From the NCBI GenBank assembly GCA_021325385.1, contig JAJPHH010000202.1, forward strand, positions 129,023 to 162,998: a DNA stretch of 33,976 nt, read 5' to 3'. The notes beneath the pieces are model-generated. The model was given only the letters and a program-made list of their open reading frames with translations, was not told the origin of the DNA and ran no database searches. Below are positions 7,452 through 16,384 of the stretch, piece by piece. Numbering within the stretch: the first letter of the stretch is position 1; each line of letters begins with the position of its first letter. The translations under genes and the position numbers were made by a program. This stretch comes from Alphaproteobacteria bacterium. Lineage in GTDB: Bacteria > Pseudomonadota > Alphaproteobacteria > Rhizobiales > Beijerinckiaceae.

Positions 7452-8303
7452 CTACTCCGCCGCCTTCTGCGTCTCGACCCGGAACGGATGCGCCGGGTAC
7501 ACGCCGAGCACGCGCACCTCCTCGGAGAAGAACTGCAACTCCTCCAAGGCGCGCCTCAAGGGCGGGTCGTCAGGATGGCCGTCGACGTCGGCCAGGAATT
7601 GCGTCGCGGTGAATTCGCCGTTGATCATGTAGCTTTCGAGCTTGGTCATGTTGACCATGTTGGTGGCGAAGCCGCCCAGCGCCTTGTAGAGCGCAGCCGG
7701 CACGTTGCGCACGCGAAAGACAAAAGTCGTGACCACCGGCCCATTGCCGCGCGGCGCATGTCGCGGCGTCTTGGAGAGGATGACGAAGCGGGTCGTGTTG
7801 TGCGCTTCGTCCTCGACGTCTTCACCGAGCGTGGCGAGGCCGTAAATGTCGCCGGCGAGTTTGGTCGCGAGCGACGCCTTGCGCTTGTCGCCCCATTCGG
7901 CGACTTCCCGCGCGGAGCCCGCTGTGTCGGCCGCGACCACGGCTTTCAGGCGCAGCTTGCGAATGATGTTGCGGCATTGGCCGAGCGCGTGGACATGGCT
8001 GTGCACTTCGCGCAAGTCCTCGAGCCGCGCCCCTTTGACGCCGAGAAGCTGGAAGTGAATCGGCAGGAAGGTCTCGCCGACGATGTGCAGGCCCGAGGCG
8101 GGCAGTAGATTATGGATGTCCGCGACGCGGCCGGCGAGCGAATTCTCGATCGGAATCATGCCCAGATCCGCTGCGCCGTCGGCGATCGCCGCGAACGCGT
8201 CCTCGAAAGTCGGGCACGCCAGCGGCGTCATCTCGGGATAATTCTCGGCGCAGGCGATATGCGAATTCGCCCCCGGCTCGCCCTGATAGGCAATCACGCT
8301 CAT
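7452..8303 (-). CDS. pheA: Prephenate dehydratase
   Basis: This 283-residue enzyme converts prephenate to phenylpyruvate in phenylalanine synthesis. The N-terminal prephenate dehydratase domain runs from residue 1 to about 180, with [18 protein letters not shown] and the catalytic TRF at 171-173 (HNTTRFVIL). A C-terminal ACT domain (about 190-275) provides phenylalanine feedback. Its usual ESRP motif reads ESYM (223-226), so the allosteric response may differ. There is no fused chorismate mutase domain. The start overlaps the stop of kdsB by 4 bp (8300-8303), and the kdsB-pheA order next to a cytochrome c gene is familiar from Hyphomicrobiales. Confidence 0.95.
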   Translation of the reverse strand: MSVIAYQGEPGANSHIACAENYPEMTPLACPTFEDAFAAIADGAADLGMIPIENSLAGRVADIHNLLPASGLHIVGETFLPIHFQLLGVKGARLEDLREVHSHVHALGQCRNIIRKLRLKAVVAADTAGSAREVAEWGDKRKASLATKLAGDIYGLATLGEDVEDEAHNTTRFVILSKTPRHAPRGNGPVVTTFVFRVRNVPAALYKALGGFATNMVNMTKLESYMINGEFTATQFLADVDGHPDDPPLRRALEELQFFSEEVRVLGVYPAHPFRVETQKAAE

Positions 8304-9046
8304 AGCTTCTCTCGCTCCGGCGCCAACATTTCGCGCGCCCTTTGCAAATCCGCCAGCGTATCGACGCCGAGCGGCGCGGTTTCGACCAGCGCAATGTCGA
8401 TGCGCATTCCCGCCTCCAGCGCCCTGAGCTGCTCCAGCCGCTCGCGCTTCTCCAAGGGCGACGGCGGCAATGCGACGAAGCGCGCCAAGGCGGCCCGGCG
8501 ATAGGCGTAAAGGCCGATATGATGGAGAAGCGCCCCTTCCCCCCAGGGCGCCGGCGCCCGGGTGAAATAGAGCGCCCGCAAGCGGCCGGGCGCAACCTCG
8601 GTGCCGACCGCCTTGACCACATTGGGGTCGTCGCGCTCTTCGGGCCGCGCGATCGGCGTCGCCAGCGTCGCGATGTCGACCGCTTCGTCCGCCAGCGGCG
8701 CCACCGCAGCCCGTACGGCGCGCGCCTCGATTGTCGGCAGATCGCCCTGCAGATTGACGACGATTTGGTGCGCGCCCTGCGCATCGACGGCGCTGACCGC
8801 CTCGAAAATCCGATCCGAGCCGGAGGCGTGGTCGGCCCGCGTCAAAATGGCGCGGCCGCCCGCCGCCTCGACCGCGGCGACGATCCTTTCATCGTCCGTC
8901 GCGACGAGAACAGGCCCTATATCGGCCTCCGCCGCCCGTCGCCAAACATGAGCGATCATCGGCTCGCCATGGATCAAAGCCAGCGGCTTTTCCGGCAGGC
9001 GGGTCGAGGCCATGCGGGCGGGAATGACGACGATCGGACTCGACAT
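8300..9046 (-). CDS. kdsB: 3-deoxy-manno-octulosonate cytidylyltransferase
   Basis: This 248-residue enzyme activates Kdo with CTP to give CMP-Kdo for the inner core of lipopolysaccharide. The nucleotide-binding motif [14 protein letters not shown] is at residues 9-22, followed by ATDDERI, SGSDRI, the metal-site NLQGDLP and the HIGLYAYRR block. The length fits the family. The start was placed at [10 protein letters not shown]; the 47 extra residues in the longer frame are not conserved-looking. It is the first gene of the kdsB-pheA pair, divergent from the cytochrome c gene with a 161-bp gap that presumably holds both promoters, although none is clear by eye. Confidence 0.95.
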   Translation of the reverse strand: MSSPIVVIPARMASTRLPEKPLALIHGEPMIAHVWRRAAEADIGPVLVATDDERIVAAVEAAGGRAILTRADHASGSDRIFEAVSAVDAQGAHQIVVNLQGDLPTIEARAVRAAVAPLADEAVDIATLATPIARPEERDDPNVVKAVGTEVAPGRLRALYFTRAPAPWGEGALLHHIGLYAYRRAALARFVALPPSPLEKRERLEQLRALEAGMRIDIALVETAPLGVDTLADLQRAREMLAPEREKL

Positions 9047-9207
9047 GGCGGAGGGCGAAACGTAAAGCCCTTTCAAGCGACTTGGGGCGGGACGAAGGGC
9101 CGCGGTTATACGAGTTGCCAAGCCGTCCGCAAAGCGGGTAATCAGGGCGCGACAGTTCAAGGCGGGTCCGCCGCCGTTCGAGATCAAATTCCGGGGCTGA
9201 ACCGAGC

Positions 9208-9747
9208 ATGGAGACGACGACTTCCAACAAGATCGCCTTAGCGGGGCTCGGCGCGCTTCTGCTGACCATGGCTCTGGGGATTTTCACCAACGCGATCTTC
9301 GCGCCGCATCGCCCGCTGAAGGCGGGTTGGGACCTGCCCGCGCCAAAGGAATCCGAAGTCGCAAGCGCCTCCGCCAAGCCCGAAGCCGATCCGCCGCTGC
9401 CGCCGCTCCTCGCCAAGGCCGACCCGAAGAAGGGGGAGAATGACACCAAGCCTTGTCAGGCCTGCCACGACTTCTCGAAGGGCGGCAAAGCCAAAGTCGG
9501 CCCGCCGCTCTGGGGCGTGGTCGGCCGGCCGGTCGCCTCGGTCGAAGGCTTCGCCTATTCGGACGAGTTGAAGAAGATGGGCGGCGACTGGACCTATGAT
9601 CGCCTCTATCAATTCATCAAGGCGCCGCAGGCCATGGAGCCCGGCACCAAGATGACCTTCCCCGGCGATAAGGACCCGCAGCATCGCGCCGATATTCTCG
9701 CCTATCTGCAGACGCTGTCGGACAATCCGGTCCCATTCCCGAAATAG
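9208..9747 (+). CDS. cycM: Membrane-anchored class I cytochrome c (CycM-like)
   Basis: The 179-residue protein has one N-terminal hydrophobic helix ([18 protein letters not shown]) that likely serves as an uncleaved anchor, then a Pro/Ala/Lys-rich spacer (residues 45-75) and a cytochrome c domain facing the periplasm. The haem site is CQACH at 83-87 and the axial Met is probably M149 in GTKMTFPG. This layout matches CycM-type cytochrome c552, which delivers electrons from the bc1 complex to an aa3-type oxidase. Its position next to kdsB and pheA supports the name. Confidence 0.9.
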   Translation: METTTSNKIALAGLGALLLTMALGIFTNAIFAPHRPLKAGWDLPAPKESEVASASAKPEADPPLPPLLAKADPKKGENDTKPCQACHDFSKGGKAKVGPPLWGVVGRPVASVEGFAYSDELKKMGGDWTYDRLYQFIKAPQAMEPGTKMTFPGDKDPQHRADILAYLQTLSDNPVPFPK

Positions 9748-9924
9748 GCGACCGCATCCGTCCGGCGCGACGCGCTTCGCCGATCGTACTTTCCGAGGTA
9801 GGTCCGGGCCAGCGCGCCCGGCGCGATCGCTTGCGCAGCCGGACGTGGCGACTGAGGCTTCCGCACAGTGTCTCTTCGCTGGATGACGTAGTTTCCTGCG
9901 ATTATCTGTGACGAGCGCTCTCGT
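9748..9924. other. Non-coding stretch after the cytochrome c gene
   Basis: I see no gene, hairpin or repeat here. The adjoining 9925-10250 is a decayed gene fragment, so this may be decayed coding DNA as well, but nothing in it can be matched. Confidence 0.4.
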
Positions 9925-10250
9925 TTTACACATCCGAGTTCTTCGCGAGCGATCGAATCGGCGAATCCGATAGGCTCGCCCGGGTGCGGGCCGCGCGGCT
10001 ATCGACGCGCTGGTCCAGCGCGCCTTCGCCGAGTGCGACGCGCCGACCTGACGGGGACGCGCTGACGCGAGCCCGAGATCGCATTCGGGCGTCAATGATA
10101 TCGCGGCGTTGTCGCGCCATCCGCATGTAGGGCGGATCGTGGCGGAGACAGCCGCCGGCGCCGTCGCCTACCCTGCCCCGGCGCCTATTTCTTCGGCACG
10201 CCGCGCCGTTATGGGCCTGCGCCGACGCTTGGCAGCATGACGTGGCGGTC
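9925..10250 (+). pseudogene. Decayed C-terminal fragment of a family III CoA-transferase (CaiB/BaiF)
   Basis: Reading across all three plus frames recovers a continuous order of CaiB/BaiF-like pieces: FYTSEFFASDR (from 9925), DRLARVRAA, AAIDALVQRAFAECD (from 9996), EIAFG, VNDIAALSRHPHVGRIV (from 10091), VAYPAPAP, and finally PRRYGPAPTLGSMT in a shifted frame. This order is typical of the C-terminal third of family III CoA-transferases, which move CoA between acids. At least three frame changes and several stops break it, and no N-terminal two-thirds is present. It is therefore a relic. The match rests on remembered family patterns, not on a search. Confidence 0.6.
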
Positions 10251-10408
10251 AAGCGGGCGGGCGCGGTATCGAAAAGGGATTGTTAGCGCACGTTCGAGCT
10301 AAGCAAATCGCGACCGGGGGTCAGAGCGGTTCGATTAAGCGTGCTAACCACGGCGCCGCGCTGTAAGGTTCAGTCGTGTGCGACAGCTCGCAACGTCAGG
10401 GGGCAAAA

Positions 10409-11368
10409 ATGCACAGGACATCTTTGCTGGCGGCGATCGCCGCCTCCGCTTGCTTCTACGCTGGGAGTGCGCAAGCCGGGATCAGCCGCGCCTGGGTGTC
10501 CGGCCACGGGAGCGATGTGAGCGGCTGCGGCGCGCCATCGAATCCTTGCCGATCCTTCCAATATGTCATCAATAGCATCATCAATCCCGGCGGCGAGATC
10601 GATGTGCTCGACCCCGCCGGCTACGGCGCAATGACTATCCCGTTCGCGCTCAGCATCATCAATGACGGCGTGGGCACGGCCGGCGTGCAAGCGACGTCGG
10701 GCGCGGCGATCACAATTTCTGCAGGGGTTAATGACTTGGTGCGCTTCAGGGGTTTGACGATCGAGGGCGTCAACTTCGGCGCGACGACAGGGATTCAAAT
10801 CAACTCCGCTTTTGGCGTGTACGTCTCCGATACAACGATCTTCGGTTTCAATACCTACGGAGTGAATTTTACGCCGACGGCTTCAGCACCGAACATCTCG
10901 CGGCTCTACATGAAAAACTGCGCCATCCAATATGGCGGCAGTTCGAACGGCGGACACGTCAACGTCACGCCGAACGCAAAGGCGTTCGCCGAGTTTGAAA
11001 ATGTGTCTATGGTCAACAGCTCCGGCTTTGGGATTAACGTCGATTCCTCTGGCGGCTTCGAAGTGCATACTTCGATTTCCGACAGCGACATTCATGATGT
11101 TGGCGGGTATGGCGTCAGGGCCACCAATACCTCCGGAACCGGGGTATCGCTCGTTATCATTAGGCGCTCACACATCCACGAAACGGGAACCGCCGCCATT
11201 TCATCGAACGGTCAAAACTCATTTGTCTTCTTAAACAGTAACGACGTGGAGTTAAACAATGTCGGCTTAACGACCTCCAATGGGGGGACAATAAACTCCG
11301 TGGGCAACAATTTCGTCAGCGGCAACACGACGAACGGCGCCCCCACGGCTACGACAGCTCCCGAATGA
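10409..11368 (+). CDS. Secreted right-handed beta-helix (pectin-lyase-like) protein
   Basis: The 319-residue protein starts with a signal peptide (MHRTSLLAAIAASACFYAGSAQA, cleaved before GIS). A block with SGCGAPSNPCRSFQYVINSI and GGEIDVLDPAGYGAMTI follows, and then roughly ten short Asn/Gly/Ser-rich beta-helix turns (NSSGFGINVDSSGGFEVH and similar). Alphaproteobacteria often carry several copies of this kind of secreted protein; the role is unknown and could be polysaccharide binding. No pectate-lyase active site is apparent. The ATG at 10409 has an AGGGGG ribosome site. Base composition is visibly lower in GC than in neighbouring genes, which with the decayed flank suggests transfer. Confidence 0.82.
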   Translation: MHRTSLLAAIAASACFYAGSAQAGISRAWVSGHGSDVSGCGAPSNPCRSFQYVINSIINPGGEIDVLDPAGYGAMTIPFALSIINDGVGTAGVQATSGAAITISAGVNDLVRFRGLTIEGVNFGATTGIQINSAFGVYVSDTTIFGFNTYGVNFTPTASAPNISRLYMKNCAIQYGGSSNGGHVNVTPNAKAFAEFENVSMVNSSGFGINVDSSGGFEVHTSISDSDIHDVGGYGVRATNTSGTGVSLVIIRRSHIHETGTAAISSNGQNSFVFLNSNDVELNNVGLTTSNGGTINSVGNNFVSGNTTNGAPTATTAPE

Positions 11369-11413
11369 GCGGCTGCCGGCGAGCTGGCGGCGCTCGGAGA
11401 TTGGCAGCCGCTC
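11367..11413 (+). terminator. Long hairpin at the end of the beta-helix gene
   Basis: GAGCGGCTGCC (11367-11377) is perfectly mirrored by GGCAGCCGCTC (11403-11413), an 11-bp stem that starts at the stop codon. The 25-nt loop holds a further short inverted repeat (CGAGC/GCTCG). There is no T-run, so it may end transcription weakly or protect the 3' end of the mRNA. Confidence 0.55.
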
Positions 11414-11438
11414 CGTCATTGCGGGAGAAGCGATGCAA
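11414..11438. repeat. Degenerate REP-like half element
   Basis: The bases beginning GTCATTGCGGGAGAAGCGAT resemble the GTCATTGCGAG...GAAGCAAT repeat common in alphaproteobacteria and the element at 26693-26744. Confidence 0.35.
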
Positions 11439-11828
11439 TGTAAGCCCCTCCTATGAACAGAGTCTTCGCTTCTTCCCGTGCCGGCATCGCTCATCTGCTG
11501 AAGACGGAGCTTTTCGCCTGGCTTAACTATCGAGATGATCGCCTCAGCGGGGCGCCGTGACGTGACCTTGCCGGTCGGCCCCGAACGCTCTACGTTGGAG
11601 CCAAGATTTACAAAGTGAACCAAACGGCAAGGTACACGCGACTTCTGAATAGGATCATTTCGGTTCGTGCACTTCCGGCGCAAATCATAGATGATGACCG
11701 TTCTGGTTTTGCCCATCAAGAGCCTTGATTACTTCTGCATCTGACGAAAGCGACTTCACCCAACAATAAATTTTAGACCGTTTACTCTGCAAGGACCAGT
11801 TTGAAAACGGCATGTTCAAGACCGTGCG
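11439..11828. other. Gap of about 390 bp with no recognisable gene
   Basis: The stretch has lower GC than its surroundings and no convincing ORF. A minus-strand reading (about 11430-11719) gives a plausible-looking peptide around RPAEAIISIVKPGEKLRLQQ but has no ribosome site and runs into the hairpin and the beta-helix gene. It could be another gene relic. Confidence 0.4.
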
Positions 11829-13292
11829 TCACGCGCCCGTCGGATTCGGATTGCGCCACGCCCTTTCGAAGGGTAGCCGCCAGGCGTGCGGCGCGATGAG
11901 TTGATGGACGGATTTCGGCCCCCAGGAGCCGGGCGCGTAGAGGCGCACCGGCGGCGGCGCTTCGAGCAGCGGGATCGAAACCTCCCAAAGCCGCTCGATG
12001 CCGTCGGCCGTGGTGAACAAGGTATGATCGCCGCGCATCGCGTCGAGGATCAGCCGTTCGTACGCCTCCAGCACGTCGCCGATCAGACCCGTCTCCTGCA
12101 AGGCGAATTGCATGCTGAGCTTGTCGAGCCGCATGCCGGGGCCCGGCCGCTTGCCATAAAAGGACAGCGAGACTTTCGATAAGTCGGCGAGATCGAACGT
12201 CAGATGGTCGGGACCCTGCGCGCCGACGCCGGAGCCGGGCGGAAACATGCTCTTCGGCGGCTCGCGGAAGGCGATCGAGATGATGCGCTGTCCCTCGGCC
12301 ATCTTCTTGCCGGTGCGCAGGAAGAACGGCACGCCGGCCCAGCGCCAATTGTCGATGTGACACTTCAAGGCGATGAAGGTCTCGGTGTCGGATTCCGGGT
12401 CGACGCCAGGCTCCGATCTGTATCCGGAATATTGCCCGCGCACCACGTCGCGCGGCTCGACCGGCGACATGCTGCGGAAGACCTTGTTCTTCTCCTCGCT
12501 GATCGGGACCGGCTGCAGCGCCGTCGGCGGCTCCATGGCCATGAAGGCCAAAATCTGGAAGAGGTGCGTGACGACCATGTCGCGATAGGCGCCCGTCTGT
12601 TCGTAGAAAGCGGCGCGCCCCTCGAGCCCGAGCGTCTCCGGCACGTCGATCTGCACGTGATCGATGAAATTGCGGTTCCAGATCGGCTCGAACAGGCCAT
12701 TGGCGAAGCGGAAGGCGAGAATGTTCTGCGCCGGCTCCTTGCCGAGGAAATGGTCGATGCGGAAAATCTGGCTTTCGGCGAAGACGTCGTGCAGTTTGGC
12801 GTTGAGCGTGACCGCGCTGTCGAGATCGACGCCGAACGGCTTCTCCATGATGACGCGCGAGCCCTCGACCAGGCCCGCTTCCTTCAGCAAAAGCACCGCC
12901 GACAGCGCCGCGTCGGGCGGCACGCTGAGATAATGGACGCGGCGGCTCTCGCCGCCCAGCGCCTTCTCCGCCCGTTCGACGGCGCTTTTAAGCGCCTCGG
13001 CCCCGGCGCCGAGCGGAACATAGTCGAGACTGTCGGCGAAAGCCGCCCAATCGGATTCGACGACCTTGCGGCTGCCAAACTGATCGAGCGCGCCGCGTGC
13101 GAACTTGCGGAATCCCTCGACGTCTATGTCGTCCAACGACACGCCGACGATCCGGCAATGCGGGATAAAGCCGGCGCTGACGAGATGGAACAGGCCCGGC
13201 AAGAGCTTGCGCTTCGACAAATTGCCGGTCGCGCCGACCAGCACGAGCACCTGCGCATATTTCGGACCGACGCCCGGCGGAATCTTGGCCAC
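11829..13292 (-). CDS. zwf: Glucose-6-phosphate 1-dehydrogenase
   Basis: This 487-residue enzyme oxidises glucose 6-phosphate to 6-phosphogluconolactone with NADP or NAD, the entry to the Entner-Doudoroff and pentose phosphate routes. The dinucleotide motif reads GATGNLSKRKLLPG (residues 20-33; GASGDL is more usual), EKPFG is at 150-154, and the active-site signature RIDHFLGKE at 178-186 holds the catalytic His. The start is a GTG at 13292 with an AAGGGATG ribosome site upstream. The partner genes pgl and edd, often next to zwf, are absent here. It is divergent from the aconitase-X pair. Confidence 0.96.
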   Translation of the reverse strand: MAKIPPGVGPKYAQVLVLVGATGNLSKRKLLPGLFHLVSAGFIPHCRIVGVSLDDIDVEGFRKFARGALDQFGSRKVVESDWAAFADSLDYVPLGAGAEALKSAVERAEKALGGESRRVHYLSVPPDAALSAVLLLKEAGLVEGSRVIMEKPFGVDLDSAVTLNAKLHDVFAESQIFRIDHFLGKEPAQNILAFRFANGLFEPIWNRNFIDHVQIDVPETLGLEGRAAFYEQTGAYRDMVVTHLFQILAFMAMEPPTALQPVPISEEKNKVFRSMSPVEPRDVVRGQYSGYRSEPGVDPESDTETFIALKCHIDNWRWAGVPFFLRTGKKMAEGQRIISIAFREPPKSMFPPGSGVGAQGPDHLTFDLADLSKVSLSFYGKRPGPGMRLDKLSMQFALQETGLIGDVLEAYERLILDAMRGDHTLFTTADGIERLWEVSIPLLEAPPPVRLYAPGSWGPKSVHQLIAPHAWRLPFERAWRNPNPTGA

Positions 13293-13549
13293 GACTTCAT
13301 CCCTTGATGTCGAGGCTCGGCGCGGTCGCCGCCCGAGCCCAGTTCCGGCGTCGGCCCCGCGGCCGCGCCTGGCCGATCATCGGTCTGTCGACGCAGCCGA
13401 CCGAGGCCAATCCTGAAGCGAAAAGTGTTACAGCATGGAGACGCCGATCGACTCAACGGCGAAATTTGGGCGCCGCAGGCGGCGGCCAGGTTCGCAACGC
13501 GTTAGGTTTGCGCAAGGTTTAGGCTCGAGTCGCGGCGCAGAGGGCGCCA

Positions 13550-14809
13550 ATGTCCTTGGAGCTGAGCGATTTGGATCGCGCGCTGCTGAACGGCGATTTC
13601 GGCCAAGCGGCCGCGTCGGCGATGAGCCTGCTGACCGGCTTCGCCGAGGCGATCGGCGCCTCGTCCCTGCTCGATATCAGCCGCGCCCATATCGACGGCT
13701 GTCTCTATCATGGCGAGGTCAATCTCGATTTCGTCGAGCGGCTCGCCGCCGCGGGCGGCCGGGCGCGCGTTCCGACCACGCTCAATGTCGGCTCGCTCGA
13801 TTTGATCCATCCCGAACTGGTCCGGCTCGGCCCGAACGAGCGTGCGCCGCGCCTGCGGCTGATGCAGGCGCATGAGGCGCTGGGCTGCGTCGCCTCGTTC
13901 ACCTGCGCGCCCTATCAGACCTCGTTCCGTCCCAAATTTGGCGAGCAGGTCGCCTGGGGCGAATCCAACGCGATCGTCTTCGCCAATTCGGTGATCGGCG
14001 CGCGGACCAATCGTTACGGCGACTTCATCGATCTCAGCTGCGCCTTGACCGGCCGCGCGCCCGCCTGGGGTCTGCATTTGAGCGAGAATCGGCTCGGCCA
14101 AATCCTGTTCCGTCTGGCTCGCGCGCTGGATTCGCGCGCCGCTTCGGACGGGCTTTATGTCGCCGTCGGGCTGCTGATCGGCGCGGCGAGCGGGGAAGCC
14201 ATTCCCGTCATCGAGGGCTTGCCGCCGCCGCGCGACGAAGACCAGTTGAAGGCGCTGGGCGCCGCCGCAGCCTCGGCCGGCGCGGTCGGGCTTTTTCACG
14301 CGGTGGGGATCACGCCCGAGGCGCCGACTCTCGCCGATGCGTTCGGCGGACGCAATCCGCAGCGGATTGTCGAGATCGGCCCGGACGAGGTCGCCCGCGC
14401 CTTGCGCCAATTGTCGAGCGCGCCGGACGGCGCGCCGCTCGCGGCGATCTGCCTCGGAACGCCGCATTTTTCGCGGACCGAGTGGGATCGCTTCCTGCCG
14501 CTGCTGCGCAGCGTCGCGCCCAAAAGCGGCGTGCCGATCTATGTCAATACCGGGCGGGCGACGCTGGCGGAGCTCGAACGAGAACGCCTGCTGGCCGGGC
14601 TCGAAGAGTACGGCCTCGTCGTCGTCGCCGACACCTGCACCTATGTGACCGCGATCCTCGAGCGGCTCGACGGCGTCGTCATGACCAATTCCGGCAAATG
14701 GGCGCATTACGCGCCCGGCAATATCGGCGTTCAGGTCGCTTTCGGCGAGATCGAGGATTGCCTCGCCTCGGCCGCTTCGGGCCGCGTCGTCCGGACCGCG
14801 TCATGGTGA
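13550..14809 (+). CDS. Aconitase X catalytic (large) subunit, DUF521
   Basis: The 419-residue protein is the large subunit of a two-part aconitase X (AcnX) enzyme. Relatives dehydrate cis-3-hydroxy-L-proline in bacteria or mevalonate 5-phosphate in archaea. Family blocks visible are DGCLYHGEVNLDF (49-61), RVPTTLNVGSLDL (73-85), SFTCAPYQT (117-124), ESNAIVFANSVIGARTNRYGD (split around 138-158), ICLGTPHFS (300-308), ADTCTYV (360-366) and NSGKWAHYAPGN (380-391). C119, C301 and C363 are candidates for iron-sulfur ligands. The small subunit overlaps it downstream. No proline or mevalonate genes lie nearby, so the substrate cannot be read from context. Confidence 0.9.
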   Translation: MSLELSDLDRALLNGDFGQAAASAMSLLTGFAEAIGASSLLDISRAHIDGCLYHGEVNLDFVERLAAAGGRARVPTTLNVGSLDLIHPELVRLGPNERAPRLRLMQAHEALGCVASFTCAPYQTSFRPKFGEQVAWGESNAIVFANSVIGARTNRYGDFIDLSCALTGRAPAWGLHLSENRLGQILFRLARALDSRAASDGLYVAVGLLIGAASGEAIPVIEGLPPPRDEDQLKALGAAAASAGAVGLFHAVGITPEAPTLADAFGGRNPQRIVEIGPDEVARALRQLSSAPDGAPLAAICLGTPHFSRTEWDRFLPLLRSVAPKSGVPIYVNTGRATLAELERERLLAGLEEYGLVVVADTCTYVTAILERLDGVVMTNSGKWAHYAPGNIGVQVAFGEIEDCLASAASGRVVRTASW

Positions 14810-15219
14810 GGACCGGCCGCTTTCTGGTCGCCGGCGAGGCGGAAGCCTTCGCTCTGGTCCTCGCCGAGCCGTTGAGCTTTTGGGGCGGCGTCGCCGTCGA
14901 AAGCGGCGCGATCATCGACCAATCGCATCCCGATCGTGGCAAGAACGTCGCCGGCCGCATCCTTGTCATGCCGGGCGGGCGCGGCTCGTCGTCGGCCGCC
15001 TCGGTCTTGGCCGAGGCGATCCGCCTCGCCGTCGCGCCGGCGGCGATCGTTCTGGCGCGGCCCGATCCGATCCTGACCGTCGGCGCGCTCGTCGCGCGCT
15101 CGCTCTATGGGCGCGTCTGCCCGATCGCGGTCTGCGCGATCGAGGGGATCGCGACGGGCGATCGCGTGCGGATCGCGGCGGCGAGCGCCGAAGTCGCCGA
15201 GCTGCACATTTGGCGCTGA
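14803..15219 (+). CDS. Aconitase X small (swivel) subunit, DUF126
   Basis: This 138-residue protein matches the AcnX swivel domain (DUF126), which closes over the active site of the large subunit. The conserved GRILVMPGGRGSSSAASVL block is at about 45-66 and holds the substrate-binding Ser/Arg region; PLSFWGGV and DQSHPDRGKNVAG precede it. The start is ATG 14803 (7-bp overlap with the large subunit) or GTG 14806 (4-bp overlap, GTGA). Either way the two genes are translationally coupled. In other bacteria the two parts are fused as one chain, so this is the split form. Confidence 0.9.
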   Translation: MVRTGRFLVAGEAEAFALVLAEPLSFWGGVAVESGAIIDQSHPDRGKNVAGRILVMPGGRGSSSAASVLAEAIRLAVAPAAIVLARPDPILTVGALVARSLYGRVCPIAVCAIEGIATGDRVRIAAASAEVAELHIWR

Positions 15220-15241
15220 GGAGTACGAGACGCAGAAAACC

Positions 15242-15268
15242 CCTTCTCCCCGCTTCGCGGGGCGAAGG
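15242..15268. terminator. Bidirectional hairpin between AcnX and the UPF0173 gene
   Basis: CCTTCTCCCCGC is mirrored by GCGGGGCGAAGG with a TTC loop and one mismatch. It lies in the 63-bp gap between converging genes, where it can serve both. The sequence also resembles dispersed REP-like palindromes of these genomes. Confidence 0.6.
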
Positions 15269-15282
15269 TGTTCGCGGCAAGC

Positions 15283-15978
15283 TCAAAATTCCCGCATCTC
15301 CATTGGCGCGGGCGCCCAGACTTCGCCCTTCTTGACCCGGGCCTTGAACGCATCGGCGCTCTGTACGAGCGGCGGGAAGGTCGCATAGTGGCACGGAATC
15401 ACGGTCTTGAAATCGAACCAGGTATTGACCGCGTAAGCCGCCGTTTCCGGCCCCATCGTGAAGTTGTCGCCGATCGGCACGATGCCGATCTCCGGCCGAT
15501 AGAATTGTTGCGTCAGCGCCATGTCCGAATAAAGGTCCGTATCGCCCATGTGATAAACCGACCGACCTTCGACTCGGAGGATCAGCCCCGTCGGCATGCC
15601 GCCATAGATCACCTTGCCGTCAGGCGCATTGTACGAAGAGGAGTGATAGGCCCTGACCATCGTCGCCGCGATCGGGCCCACCTGCGCCGTGCCGCCCGTG
15701 TTCATTGGCCGCGTCTTCACGTCGCTCGCCACCGATTGAGCGTAGACGCAAAGCTCCCAAGTCGAGACCAGCGTCGCGCCGGTTTTCTTCAAAATGTCGA
15801 TCGTGTCGCCGAAATGATCGTTATGGGCGTGGGTGAGAAGGACGTGCGTCGTACCTTTGATGATGTCGCCGACGTCGCCGCTGAATTTCGGATTGCCGGT
15901 CAGAAAAGGATCGAACAGGACCTGCGCGCCGCCGGCGACGACTTTGAAGGCGGAATGGCCCAACCATTGAATTTTCAT
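15283..15978 (-). CDS. UPF0173 family metal-dependent hydrolase
   Basis: The 231-residue protein has the metallo-beta-lactamase fold of the UPF0173 family (YtkL-like). The metal site HAHNDHFGD is at about 50-58, with further metal-binding residues in HMGDTDLYSDM and near the C-terminus IPCHYATFP. It starts with MKIQWLGHSAFKV, and a GGAGGAG ribosome site precedes that ATG. The 40 upstream residues in the longer frame are discarded. The physiological substrate of this family is not known. It stands alone, converging with the aconitase-X pair. Confidence 0.92.
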   Translation of the reverse strand: MKIQWLGHSAFKVVAGGAQVLFDPFLTGNPKFSGDVGDIIKGTTHVLLTHAHNDHFGDTIDILKKTGATLVSTWELCVYAQSVASDVKTRPMNTGGTAQVGPIAATMVRAYHSSSYNAPDGKVIYGGMPTGLILRVEGRSVYHMGDTDLYSDMALTQQFYRPEIGIVPIGDNFTMGPETAAYAVNTWFDFKTVIPCHYATFPPLVQSADAFKARVKKGEVWAPAPMEMREF

Positions 15979-16116
15979 CCGAGTCTCCTCCGGTTCCTGC
16001 GGCTTGACGCGATCCCCTCCCATGCTGCCGGCCTCACTATAGCCCCGAGCGCCGCGCATTCCAGAGCCGGCGAGCGACGGCAGCGCTTTTCGCCCCAAAT
16101 TTGCTACATCTACGCG

Positions 16117-16378
16117 ATGGCGACCATCAATGCCAAAGGCCAGGTCACGCTGCCAAAAGCCGTGCGCGAGGCGGCTGATCTACGGCCCTGGAGACCGGGT
16201 CACGATCCGTCCACGGCCCGAAGGGGGAATCGTCATCGAGCGCGAACAGCGTCCTGCGGACGACGAAGCGCATCCTCGACGGCTGGAAGCCATCGCCGCG
16301 CGCCGCCCCCTTCACAGCGGTCCGCTCCGCGGCATGACGACGGACGCGATCATGGCGCTCCTTAGGGGCGACGATTGA
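16117..16378 (+). pseudogene. Frameshifted AbrB-type antitoxin
   Basis: From ATG 16117 the reading MATINAKGQVTLPKAVREA is a textbook AbrB/SpoVT N-terminus. The second half of the fold, GPGDRVTIRPRPEGGIVIERE, continues only in the next frame and ends at 16378 (MALLRGDD). Removing one T at 16189 restores LRPGDRVTIRP and a continuous protein of about 86 residues. It is therefore a one-base insertion, either a recent mutation or a sequencing error. No cognate toxin follows directly; the next genes are the Phd-VapC pair. Confidence 0.7.
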
Positions 16379-16384
16379 TCGCCG

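Noticed and set aside
9238..10095. Minus-strand open frame of 285 codons over the cytochrome c gene
   Set aside because: The cytochrome c on the plus strand has haem and anchor motifs; this frame has none.
11267..11719. Minus-strand open frame of 150 codons after the beta-helix gene
   Set aside because: It runs across the hairpin and into the beta-helix gene and has no ribosome site. The central part looks a little protein-like but matches nothing I know.
12204..13307. Plus-strand open frame of 367 codons
   Set aside because: Antisense to zwf, with no recognisable domain and composition typical of a shadow frame.
13293..13549. Promoters between zwf and the aconitase X pair
   Set aside because: The divergent gap must hold promoters, but no -35/-10 pair or palindrome stands out enough to report.
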